A stretch of 44,406 nt of DNA from Oscillospiraceae bacterium. Lineage in GTDB: Bacteria; Bacillota; Clostridia; Oscillospirales; Acutalibacteraceae. The notes under the pieces were generated by a model. The model did no database searches, had not been told where the DNA came from, and was given only the letters and a program-made list of their open reading frames with translations. This document shows positions 33,123 to 40,857 of the stretch, in pieces. Made by a program: the position numbers and the translations under genes. The first letter of the stretch is position 1. Each line of letters opens with the position of its first letter. The stretch spans positions 1-44,406 of the forward strand of contig SVOM01000011.1 in the NCBI GenBank assembly GCA_015066405.1, read 5' to 3'.

Positions 33123-33797
33123 ATGGCTATCATAATTATCCGCACTTTAATTTTATATATTGTGGTAACTATAGGTATTCGTTTAATGGGAAAACGACAA
33201 ATCGGCGATATGCAACCCAACGAGCTTGTAGTAACACTGCTTATATCTGAAATCGCCGCCATACCGCTTCAGGACACTACCCAACCGGTAGTAAACGGTA
33301 TTGTGGCTGTTTTTATGTTGGTAATAATCGAAATAGTAATGTCGGTTTTAACTATGAAATTTTTGCGGCTTAGACAACTTCTCAGCGGCAAGGCGATAAT
33401 TATAATATCCGATGGCAAAATCGACCAGCAAGCGATGAAGCAGGTACGACTTACCGTTATAGATTTAATTGAGCTTTTGCGCTCACAAGAGATTTTTGAT
33501 ATATCAACTGTGGCTTATGCCGTGCTTGAGGTTAACGGCAATTTAAGTGTATTGCTTAAAAACGCCGAGCAACCCGTAACCGCAAAACAAATGAGCATAA
33601 AAACCGATACCGATGCTTTGGCCATGCCCGTTATTACCGATGGCAGAATAATAGGCGAATCATTAACGGCGGTAAACAGCAGTGAAACGCAGCTTAAAAA
33701 AATACTGATGCAAAAAAACATACTATGCAAAGATGTTTTCTTGATGACTCTTGACCGTTGCGGCAACTACACCATAACCAAAAAGGAGAAAAAATAA
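33123..33797 (+). CDS. DUF421 (YetF-type) membrane protein
   Basis: Three N-terminal membrane helices (about residues 2-20, 30-55 and 57-78, with RLMGKRQIGDMQPNELVVTLL) followed by a cytoplasmic DUF421 domain (GKIDQQAMKQVRLTVIDLIELLRSQEIFDISTVAYAVLE). Family members occur in spore formers (YetF, YrbG/SpoVA-associated contexts and germination-related loci), but the function is not firmly known. 224 residues. ATG at 33123 has GGTG upstream. Its stop overlaps the next start (TAATG). Confidence 0.92.
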   Translation: MAIIIIRTLILYIVVTIGIRLMGKRQIGDMQPNELVVTLLISEIAAIPLQDTTQPVVNGIVAVFMLVIIEIVMSVLTMKFLRLRQLLSGKAIIIISDGKIDQQAMKQVRLTVIDLIELLRSQEIFDISTVAYAVLEVNGNLSVLLKNAEQPVTAKQMSIKTDTDALAMPVITDGRIIGESLTAVNSSETQLKKILMQKNILCKDVFLMTLDRCGNYTITKKEKK

Positions 33798-34174
33798 TGA
33801 AACGAATTATTGCCGCAGTGGTTTTGGCTCTTATAGTGGCGGGGCTATGCTTTGCCGATGTAGTTATGACCAACCGCATATATAACACTCTATCGGCTAA
33901 TATCAAGGAATGTCGCTCCGCCTTTCTCCAAAAGGACTATATAACGGCAGAAAAAAAGGCCAAAGAATTAGAACAAAACTGGACCGAGCGCGAGGATATA
34001 TTTTCACTATTTATAAACCACGAATTAATAGATGAAATGGGCGTTTCGGTAGCAAAATTAGTTCCATTGGCAAAAACACAAGATGATATGTTTTTGATAG
34101 AATGCCGTGTGGTTGAAATGACACTCAAACACATAAAAAACGATTCAAGGGTAAATCTTCACAGTATATTATAG
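33797..34174 (+). CDS. DUF4363 family protein
   Basis: A 125-residue protein with an N-terminal membrane or signal segment (about residues 4-21) and a helical domain facing outward (IKECRSAFLQKDYITAEKKAKELEQNW). DUF4363 genes are commonly found directly after DUF421 genes in Clostridia, as here, so the two products probably act together. ATG at 33797 overlaps the DUF421 stop by one base and has GGAG upstream. A terminator follows. Confidence 0.85.
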   Translation: MKRIIAAVVLALIVAGLCFADVVMTNRIYNTLSANIKECRSAFLQKDYITAEKKAKELEQNWTEREDIFSLFINHELIDEMGVSVAKLVPLAKTQDDMFLIECRVVEMTLKHIKNDSRVNLHSIL

Positions 34175-34183
34175 CAAAAGAAA

Positions 34184-34214
34184 AAACAGGTCTGATATCA
34201 GACCTGTTTGTTTT
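34184..34214. terminator. bidirectional terminator between DUF4363 gene and rpsT
   Basis: Perfect 26-nt palindrome of AAACAGGTCTGAT with its complement (34184-34209), followed by TGTTTTT on the plus strand and GTTTTTTCTTTT on the minus strand. Confidence 0.92.
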
Positions 34215-34228
34215 TCTTTGATTTCTAC

Positions 34229-34492
34229 TTAGCCGTTAACCTTGTTTAAGCGGGTAACCAAAGCAGATTTTTTGTGAGCAGCTGTATTCTTATGAAGAAT
34301 ACCCTTAGCAGTTGCCTGGTCAATTTTCTTAACCGCAGCTTTTACTGCTTCACCGGCATTTGCATCCTTGCTCTCGATAGCAGCATCCGCTTTCTTAACT
34401 GCTGTTCTGAGAGCCGAACGATAAGCCTTATTGCGCTGATTGTTTGCCTCGTTTACGAGAACGCGTTTCTTTGCAGATTTAATATTAGGCAT
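34229..34492 (-). CDS. rpsT: 30S ribosomal protein S20
   Basis: Primary 16S rRNA-binding protein, 87 residues, highly basic and helical, with MPNIKSAKKRVLVNEANN at the N-terminus and HKNTAAHKKSALVTRLN near the end. ATG at 34490-34492 has GAGGAGG upstream. It is monocistronic, and in many Firmicutes rpsT neighbours gpr, as here (divergent). Confidence 0.98.
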   Translation of the reverse strand: MPNIKSAKKRVLVNEANNQRNKAYRSALRTAVKKADAAIESKDANAGEAVKAAVKKIDQATAKGILHKNTAAHKKSALVTRLNKVNG

Positions 34493-34528
34493 ATTGTCGC
34501 ACCTCCTCTAAAATACTCGCGTAAAAGC

Positions 34529-34557
34529 ATTTTACCACTTTTTATTTATAATTGCAA
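34529..34557 (-). promoter_or_regulatory. promoter for rpsT
   Basis: Minus strand: TTGCAA (34552-34557), 17 nt, TAAAAT (34529-34534); leader of about 30 nt. Confidence 0.75.
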
Positions 34558-34592
34558 CACTTTTTTAATATTTTTTTAAAATATACTAATAA

Positions 34593-34796
34593 TAATGGAA
34601 AAGGTCCGGCGAAACATTCTTGTTTCGCCACAAAACCATAGATTTTGTAACAAATTTTTAGTAAAATTTGTCCTTGTCCATTACAATGAGTATAGTGCAC
34701 AATTAAATTATTAAAGAATTTAATTGTGCAAAGCCGATAAAATCGGCTTGTTGAAACGCTTTTACGCGTTTCAACTAACTACAATCATTATAATTA
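34593..34796 (+). repeat. modular hairpin-array element, copy 2 (upstream of gpr)
   Basis: Six consecutive hairpins: GGCGAAACA/TGTTTCGCC (34608-34629), ACAAAA/ATTTTGT (34630-34648), ACAAATTTT/AAAATTTGT (34650-34671), GCACAATTAAATT/AATTTAATTGTGC (34697-34729), AAGCCGAT/ATCGGCTT (34731-34749) and TGAAACGC/GCGTTTCA (34752-34773). Edges TAATGGA and ACTAACTACAATCATTATAA match copy 1 at 375-499. It has two units: 34593-34683 is bounded by TAATGGAAAAGG and CCTTGTCCATTA, and the second unit runs to 34796. It ends 9 nt before the gpr start codon and contains no recognisable promoter pair. Confidence 0.82.
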
Positions 34797-34805
34797 GGTG
34801 ATTTT

Positions 34806-35666
34806 ATGTTTAATAGAACCGATTTAGCGGTTGAGATGCTAAAAGATGCCCCATCTATACCAAAAAGCATAACGAACCGAGAAATTTCTCACGGAGATAT
34901 TTTGGTAACCCACACCGAGGTTTGCGATAATGATGGTGCCGCCACACTTGGCAAGCCGATAGGCAGTTATATAACCGTTACGCTCCCCCACCCTATACAA
35001 AATTATGCAAATCCTGAGGATGCCGAGCAGGTTATTGCCGAACAAATCAATAAACTGTTGCCCGCCTCGCCCAAAAGCGTTCTTGTTTTAGGTCTTGGCA
35101 ACCGCGATATAACCCCCGATGCGTTGGGGCCAAAAACTGCGGAATGCATACTCGCAACACGCCATATAAGTGAATCGTTAGCCGATGAAATCGGGCTTTC
35201 TAATCTTAAGAGTGTTGCAGTGATTTCCCCCGGAGTGCTTGGACAAACCGGCATTGAAACGGGCGAAATTTTAGCGGCGGTGGTAGAACGCATAAAGCCC
35301 TCGGCCGTTATTGTAATAGATGCGCTGGCGGCAAAAAGTGTTAAGCGCCTCGGCGTTACGGTGCAGTTATCAAATACCGGCATAACACCGGGGGCAGGTG
35401 TTGGAAATGCACGGCAAGAAATCAATAAAAAAACACTTGGAGTGCCGGTAATATCTATCGGAATACCTACGGTTGTTGAAGCCGCAACGCTCATTTTCGA
35501 CCTAACCGAGCAAAAGCACAAAAAGGACAGTGCTTACGGCAAAATGATAGTAACGCCAAGGGAAATTGATACGATAATCGAGCACTCGGCACGACTTATC
35601 GGTTTTTCACTTAACCGCGCACTACAGCCCGAAATAGATAGTGAAATACTGCGTGTTTTAGTATAA
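34806..35666 (+). CDS. gpr: germination protease GPR
   Basis: Spore-specific aspartic-type protease that degrades small acid-soluble proteins during germination. The 286-residue protein has RTDLAVEML at residue 4, LGLGNRDITPDALGP, ISPGVLGQTGIETGE and the VIVIDALAA / TGITPGAGVGN region. In Bacillus the zymogen has a 15-16-residue propeptide before TDLA; here only MFNR precedes it, so the propeptide is nearly absent. ATG at 34806 has AGGTG upstream. Followed by spoIIP, the classic gpr-spoIIP pair, implying the organism or its recent ancestors sporulate. Confidence 0.96.
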   Translation: MFNRTDLAVEMLKDAPSIPKSITNREISHGDILVTHTEVCDNDGAATLGKPIGSYITVTLPHPIQNYANPEDAEQVIAEQINKLLPASPKSVLVLGLGNRDITPDALGPKTAECILATRHISESLADEIGLSNLKSVAVISPGVLGQTGIETGEILAAVVERIKPSAVIVIDALAAKSVKRLGVTVQLSNTGITPGAGVGNARQEINKKTLGVPVISIGIPTVVEAATLIFDLTEQKHKKDSAYGKMIVTPREIDTIIEHSARLIGFSLNRALQPEIDSEILRVLV

Positions 35667-35705
35667 AACATCCCCATTTTTCATAGTATAAAATGGTGGT
35701 TAAAA

Positions 35706-36749
35706 ATGAATTTTAAAAATATACTTACTGTTTGTTTAGTGATGGCGGCGGCTTTATATACCAGTGCCGACACAACATATAAATATATTAACTACAAATT
35801 TCCAACGCTCAGCGATGAAATTATAGCTACCGTAAAAAACGAAAAAATATATAATGCCCCCGAACAATTAGAAACTGTTTTACCGCCGATAGATAATGAC
35901 ACCCAAAAAGAAGAAAACGAGTCAGAAACGGCGGTAACTGTTGCAACACCCGAATCGGCAGTGGGAAAAATAACCGACCGATTTATTTCTCCCTATGGTG
36001 CAAACACATCCTACAACAAGGTATATTTGAAAAATAACAGCGGTGCAAAAATTGATTTACCCGCCCTTTTAAAACAAAACATTAGCTTTAAAATTCAGAC
36101 AAATTCTACACCGCAGGTGCTTATAATGCACACCCACACAACCGAAAGCTATATGACCGAAAAGCGTGATTACTATGTTGCCGAGGATGTTACAAGGCGC
36201 ACCGATACCGCTAAAAATATGGCATATATCGGAGATATTTTTGTTAAGAATTTAGAAGCGGCGGGAATCGGCGTTATACACGATAAAACTCTCCACGACC
36301 ACCCATCCTACACGGGTAGTTATACCCGCTCGGCCGAAACGATTAAAAAGCACTTAAAGGAAAACCCGAGCATAAAGATAGTAATTGACATCCACCGCGA
36401 TGCCATAACATCCTCCGACAAAACAAAATCGCGACCTATTGTGGAAATTGGCGGTAAAAGGATGGCTCAGGTTATGCTTGTTATGGGAAGTGAAACGGGC
36501 GGCATAACAAATTTTCCAAACTGGAAGCAAAATTTATCCCTCGCCGTTAAATATCAACAAACTATGGAGGTTATGTATCCGGGACTTGCAAGGGCTATTA
36601 CACTAAACAGCGCAAAATACAACCAAAATTTAACTGTCGGCTCTTTGCTGCTTGAGGTCGGTAGTGAGGCAAATACATTCGATGAAGCCGCCGCCGCGGC
36701 TGAGGCGGCATCGGCAGCACTTGTAAGCTTACTGAATACGCAAAAATAA
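35706..36749 (+). CDS. spoIIP: stage II sporulation protein P
   Basis: Peptidoglycan amidase/endopeptidase of the SpoIID-SpoIIP-SpoIIM engulfment machine, anchored in the mother-cell membrane. N-terminal membrane segment (about residues 5-22), a low-complexity acidic linker (50-85), then the amidase-3-like domain with zinc ligands in IMHTHTTESY, the Glu/His region IVIDIHRDAI and LLLEVGSEANT. 347 residues. ATG at 35706 has GGTGG upstream at a somewhat short distance. Stop overlaps the start of the next small gene (TAATG). Confidence 0.95.
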   Translation: MNFKNILTVCLVMAAALYTSADTTYKYINYKFPTLSDEIIATVKNEKIYNAPEQLETVLPPIDNDTQKEENESETAVTVATPESAVGKITDRFISPYGANTSYNKVYLKNNSGAKIDLPALLKQNISFKIQTNSTPQVLIMHTHTTESYMTEKRDYYVAEDVTRRTDTAKNMAYIGDIFVKNLEAAGIGVIHDKTLHDHPSYTGSYTRSAETIKKHLKENPSIKIVIDIHRDAITSSDKTKSRPIVEIGGKRMAQVMLVMGSETGGITNFPNWKQNLSLAVKYQQTMEVMYPGLARAITLNSAKYNQNLTVGSLLLEVGSEANTFDEAAAAAEAASAALVSLLNTQK

Positions 36750-36955
36750 TGAATGCAAAAAAAATATTTTGGAGAACAGTTAAAATAAGTTCGGTTATAA
36801 TTTTTAATATTATACTTTTGCTGTACGGAATTTGTGTTGCATATAAAAACACGCGACTTATTGCCTACGGAGAATACAGTAAAATAATAAATATTGAAGA
36901 AAATACAATAGAAATTTTCGATTACACAATAAAAATGCCTGATTACCTAAAGTAA
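36749..36955 (+). CDS. small single-pass membrane protein after spoIIP, unknown function
   Basis: A 68-residue protein with a basic N-terminus (MNAKKIFWRTVK), one membrane helix (about 13-31) and a short hydrophilic C-terminal part. I do not recognise a family. Its ATG overlaps the spoIIP stop (TAATG), so expression should be coupled to spoIIP and it may serve in sporulation. Its last five codons and stop are part of the terminator hairpin. Confidence 0.7.
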   Translation: MNAKKIFWRTVKISSVIIFNIILLLYGICVAYKNTRLIAYGEYSKIINIEENTIEIFDYTIKMPDYLK

Positions 36956-36964
36956 TCAGGCATT
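36934..36964. terminator. terminator overlapping the end of the small spoIIP-linked gene
   Basis: AATGCCTGATTAC, loop CTAAA, GTAATCAGGCATT. The T tail on the plus strand is poor (AAATTATT), while the minus-strand side has TTTTTATTG, so it may act mainly on the convergent kinase-like transcript. Confidence 0.75.
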
Positions 36965-36967
36965 AAA

Positions 36968-38674
36968 TTATTCTGTAGCGGAGCTTTGGGATGAAGAAGA
37001 ATCGCCAACAGCGGCTGAATTAACACGAAGCTGTATATGTGCATCGGTATCAACCCTTGTACCGATACCCGGCTCAACCGCGATAACGGTGCTTGGTGCT
37101 TTATCGGCATCATAGACCTCTATAACACTTATATTGTTATAGTCAAAGCCAAGCTTCATAAGCTCAAATCTTGCTTCATCAGCGGTTTTGCCCACCAAAT
37201 CGGGCACCGCAACTGTGCGCGGTCCAAGGCTTAAAACAATTTGAATATTGGTACCCTTTTTAACCGATTGGTCGCTTGTGGGGGTTTGCTCAATTATGTA
37301 ACCGCGAGGGTATTTATCGCTGAAATCTTTATCTATAACCTCAAAGGTAAAGAAGGTTTTATAATCAACCTTATCAACAATATCAGAATACTTTTTGCCG
37401 ATTAAATCGGGCACTTGATAAAGATTATCGCCAATTTCGGGAGGTGTTATAATCTCCCCACCCTGCGTTTCGGAGCTTACGGGCGGTGTGCTGCTACTGG
37501 GGTTTGATGAAGGTGTGCCGGTGTCCCCCGCGGGTTTTCCGAAAAGGAAATATGCAACCAACGCCAAAACTATAATAACAGTTGCCGTAATGGCCGATGC
37601 TATAATGGCATATTTTTTACCGCTTGAATCTTTTTTAGGCTTTGTTTCACTGCTTGGAACGGCAGTTACTACCTGTGTGCGAGAAAAATCTTTTGTTACA
37701 GTAGCGGTATTGCCCGATACAGGTGTTAAGGAAATACGGAATGCCTCCATATCCTGAGTACGATTTTCGGGCATTATTTGTAATGCATTTGCAAGAGAGG
37801 ACAAAACAAATTTCGGCAAGGTTTCGGCATAACGCGATGGTATTTCCATACTATCGTTTGAAATACGCTCGGCAACATCGGTGGGTGCTTTACCCATCAG
37901 TACGCGGAAAAGTGTAGCCGCCATACCGTAAACATCGGTATACTTACCATCACGACATTCTATATCATAGCCGTACTGCTCAACCGCAGAGTAACCGGGG
38001 AAAAGCTGAATAGTCATATTGCTTTTCGACATACGCGCAGGTCTTATACAAATACCTGTAAGACGCAACTTTCCGTCTCTACCGACAATAATTGTTTCGG
38101 GAGAGATACCGCGGTGAATAATGCCGACTTCGTGCATCGCCGCAACGGTTGTTATAAGCGGCAAGAAAAGCGGCCGCGCCTGCTCCCATTTGAGATTGCC
38201 GCCGTTTCTGATTAAAAACTCGCGCAAGGTTATACCTTGAATATGCTTTGTAATAGCGTATGCTGTACCGTTTGCTTCAAAAACATCTACAGTGTCAAGC
38301 AGTGCGGGTACACCGCTTAATTTTGATAATTTGCGATTAAGCTCAAGGAAATTCATTATTCCCTCATTAAAGGTAAACTCGTTACCCGTAACGATGGACA
38401 CGCTGCCATCACTATTGCGGCGTGCCGAACCCTTTGGAAAATACTCGCGAATGTTAACTATGGTATCGCTCAGGTTATCCCAGCCGATATATGTAACGCC
38501 CTCGCCGTTATTTTCGAACGCGTTGCCTATAAGATAACGCTCGCAAAGCCAGGTTTTTGTTTGCAAAAACTCTACATCATTGACCGCCTTTGAATCATAA
38601 CCACAGATAGAACAAACGCTCTCTCCGCCGTTATCATTCATACAGCCAAGACATAATCTTTCGGTATTTAACAT
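36968..38674 (-). CDS. zinc-ribbon pseudokinase with PASTA domains
   Basis: Order: zinc ribbon (Cys8, Cys11, Cys21, Cys24), protein-kinase fold (about 45-320), linker, one membrane helix (about 352-375), Ser/Pro-rich stretch, and two extracellular PASTA domains (from VPDLIGKKYSDIV and VPDLVGKTADEA). Overall it resembles PrkC/StkP receptor kinases that sense muropeptides. However the catalytic Lys is Arg76 (VNIREYFP), HRD reads HRG (187-189) with Thr194 in place of the metal-binding Asn, and DFG reads GIC (207-209). It is therefore predicted to be inactive as a kinase and to work as a receptor or scaffold. ATG at 38672-38674 has GGAG upstream; monocistronic. Confidence 0.9.
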   Translation of the reverse strand: MLNTERLCLGCMNDNGGESVCSICGYDSKAVNDVEFLQTKTWLCERYLIGNAFENNGEGVTYIGWDNLSDTIVNIREYFPKGSARRNSDGSVSIVTGNEFTFNEGIMNFLELNRKLSKLSGVPALLDTVDVFEANGTAYAITKHIQGITLREFLIRNGGNLKWEQARPLFLPLITTVAAMHEVGIIHRGISPETIIVGRDGKLRLTGICIRPARMSKSNMTIQLFPGYSAVEQYGYDIECRDGKYTDVYGMAATLFRVLMGKAPTDVAERISNDSMEIPSRYAETLPKFVLSSLANALQIMPENRTQDMEAFRISLTPVSGNTATVTKDFSRTQVVTAVPSSETKPKKDSSGKKYAIIASAITATVIIVLALVAYFLFGKPAGDTGTPSSNPSSSTPPVSSETQGGEIITPPEIGDNLYQVPDLIGKKYSDIVDKVDYKTFFTFEVIDKDFSDKYPRGYIIEQTPTSDQSVKKGTNIQIVLSLGPRTVAVPDLVGKTADEARFELMKLGFDYNNISVIEVYDADKAPSTVIAVEPGIGTRVDTDAHIQLRVNSAAVGDSSSSQSSATE

Positions 38675-38740
38675 AAATTTCTCCTTTATGAAAAAACTAC
38701 TTTAGTAAGTATACCACAAGTAAAGCAAAAAGTATAGTTT

Positions 38741-39430
38741 CTATTCTGTAACCTTTTTATCGAGCGGCAAAACCCGACGGAAAACGCAGGTATGCTTTGG
38801 GGTTACCTTGCGGTCCTCATGAAGCGAGCCGAAATACCAATGTGTGTACTCGCATGTCTCATCTATTTCCTCAAAAAAGCCGTTTAACTTGTTAACGTTT
38901 GCCGCAACGCCGTTTCGAAGCAGCATTGCGCTTTTTACCAAAGATGGTGGCTCGTGGGTAATGATATAGTCCACCTTACAGCCTGCATCATCAAGTCGCT
39001 TTGCCGCCTTTGTCATTTGCAAGGGAGACGGCATCTCTTCCTTCCACCATAGCCCGTTTTCAAGGCGCATATCCTTATCGGTGCTTTCCCCACCGCCGAA
39101 GGTGAAAAACGTTTTGCCATCAATATTGAAAATTTCGCCACGCATCAAATATATAAGGTTACCTTTAATGCGATGAATTTTTCCGCCCTTCCAATAGGTT
39201 TTGCGCGTGCTCTTTATCAAATCAAGGTTATCGTGTGTTCCATCAATAAAAGCAACGGTAAACTTGCGGCTACCGAGATACTCGATATACTCACGTTCTT
39301 TTTCGCCACCGTTCCATAAATAACCGAAATCACCACACACTATGAGCACATCGCCTTTTTTGAGCTTGAACCATTCTCTATCATAAAGGCGTTCTTCATC
39401 GCCGTGCATATCGCCTGTTATATAAATCAA
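38741..39430 (-). CDS. calcineurin-like metallophosphoesterase
   Basis: Two-metal phosphohydrolase of 229 residues: GDMHGD at 6-11, GDFGYLWNGG, GTHDN in place of the usual GNHD, ITHEPP and a C-terminal GSLHED. The variant form GTHD is seen in some bacterial subfamilies of unknown substrate; phosphodiester, phosphoprotein or nucleotide substrates are all possible. TTG at 39428-39430 is the start: AGGTG lies 5-6 nt upstream and there is no ATG until the active-site motif itself. Divergent from dacF. Confidence 0.85.
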   Translation of the reverse strand: MIYITGDMHGDEERLYDREWFKLKKGDVLIVCGDFGYLWNGGEKEREYIEYLGSRKFTVAFIDGTHDNLDLIKSTRKTYWKGGKIHRIKGNLIYLMRGEIFNIDGKTFFTFGGGESTDKDMRLENGLWWKEEMPSPLQMTKAAKRLDDAGCKVDYIITHEPPSLVKSAMLLRNGVAANVNKLNGFFEEIDETCEYTHWYFGSLHEDRKVTPKHTCVFRRVLPLDKKVTE

Positions 39431-39521
39431 CCGAACACCTCCAAAATTTAATTTACTGCTTCCATTTTTAATTACTTTAATGTATAATATTTTTAAGTTA
39501 ACAATGTGTCGAGGGATGTAT

Positions 39522-40856
39522 ATGAATAAGAAGTTCTTTAAATTTATTATATCATTTATATTAATATTTGCAATATTTTGTTGTGTTATTTCGGCATCGG
39601 CCTTTCAAATCAGCGGCTTTGAGCTTAATGCCAAAGGCGCTATGCTGATTTCCCTTGATACAGATGAGGTGCTGTATGCTAAAAATGCCGATAGCAAAAT
39701 GTACCCCGCTTCTATCACAAAACTGCTTGTGGCGGCGGTTATGCTTGATAATACACAAAATCTCGATACCGAAATTATCACTTACACTAATGAGGCCAAC
39801 AACGCCATTTTAGGCACGGGAGCGAGTGTTATCGGACTTAAAATCGGCGAGGAATTGACCGCAAGGCAGGCACTGCACTGTTTGCTTATTTCTTCGGGTG
39901 GCGATGTTGCGTATGCCATTGCCCACCACTATGGCGGTACTACCGAGCACTTTATGGCTATGATGAATAACAAAGCCGCCGAAATTGGTATGGTTAATTC
40001 CTCTTTCGGCAACCCTGTGGGGCTCCACGATGATGCTACCTACTCTACACCTCGAGATGTGTCAATACTTGCTAAATATGTATTAAAATATGATATAATA
40101 CTCGAAATCACTTCTCTAGCGCGTTATCAGTTGCCCGCTACAAATATGTCGGGTGTTCGTTATTTGTCTACCACAAACTTTTTAATCGACCCTGCAACAA
40201 ACTATTTTTATAAATACGCAAAGGGGCTTAAAACAGGCTTTACCGATGAGGCAGGCAGATGTGTTGTAAGCACGGCTTCACTTGATGGCTACAACTATTT
40301 ATGCATTATTATGAACTGCAATTCCAAAGGTGGCGTTAGAAACGAGTTTATTGACAGCCGCAATTTATATCGTTGGGCGTTTAATAATTTTGAGTATAAA
40401 TCGGTTTTAGATATCACAAAACCCGTTGCCGAAATCCCTGTAGACTTATCACTTGATACCGATTATATTCCGCTTTATCCCGAAAATAGCATTAGGAGTA
40501 TTTTGCCGATAAAAGCCGATGAATCGACGATTACTATTGACACTACTCTTACGAGTGAGCGTGTTAAAGCGCCCGTTAAGGCGGGCACTGTGCTTGGCAC
40601 GGCCGATGTTTTATATGCGGGCGAGGTTATAGGAAAGGTTAATCTTATATCAAGAGAGGATGTAAAGCCCAATTTATTTTTGCAAATAGGTGCCACTGTA
40701 AAAAATGTAGTTGCATCAACCGCTTTTAAAATAATTATCGGCATTCTCGTTTTCGGAATTTTAGTGTTTATAGGTATATGCATACACCTTAATACAAACA
40801 ATAAAAAGCGCCGAAAAGTAAAATATATTCCATACGATAAAGATAGAAGACGATAG
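39522..40856 (+). CDS. D-alanyl-D-alanine carboxypeptidase, DacF/PBP5-like
   Basis: Penicillin-binding serine peptidase that trims the terminal D-Ala of peptidoglycan stem peptides. Signal peptide at residues 1-27, SxxK motif S64-I-T-K67, KTG box in LKTGFTDEAG; the second motif reads SSGGD instead of the usual SGN, a variation to check. C-terminal domain, one membrane helix near residues 408-428, and a very basic cytoplasmic tail (KKRRKVKYIPYDKDRRR) instead of an amphipathic anchor. ATG at 39522 has GAGGG upstream. A TATAAT box at 39483-39488 fits a promoter but its -35 is weak. Overlaps an operon with the downstream metallo-hydrolase. Confidence 0.92.
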   Translation: MNKKFFKFIISFILIFAIFCCVISASAFQISGFELNAKGAMLISLDTDEVLYAKNADSKMYPASITKLLVAAVMLDNTQNLDTEIITYTNEANNAILGTGASVIGLKIGEELTARQALHCLLISSGGDVAYAIAHHYGGTTEHFMAMMNNKAAEIGMVNSSFGNPVGLHDDATYSTPRDVSILAKYVLKYDIILEITSLARYQLPATNMSGVRYLSTTNFLIDPATNYFYKYAKGLKTGFTDEAGRCVVSTASLDGYNYLCIIMNCNSKGGVRNEFIDSRNLYRWAFNNFEYKSVLDITKPVAEIPVDLSLDTDYIPLYPENSIRSILPIKADESTITIDTTLTSERVKAPVKAGTVLGTADVLYAGEVIGKVNLISREDVKPNLFLQIGATVKNVVASTAFKIIIGILVFGILVFIGICIHLNTNNKKRRKVKYIPYDKDRRR

Positions 40857-40857
40857 A

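Noticed and set aside
38675-38740. Promoter of the pseudokinase gene
   Set aside because: Several TTGCTT/TTTACT and TATACT-like boxes occur but no pair has good spacing, so I did not list one.
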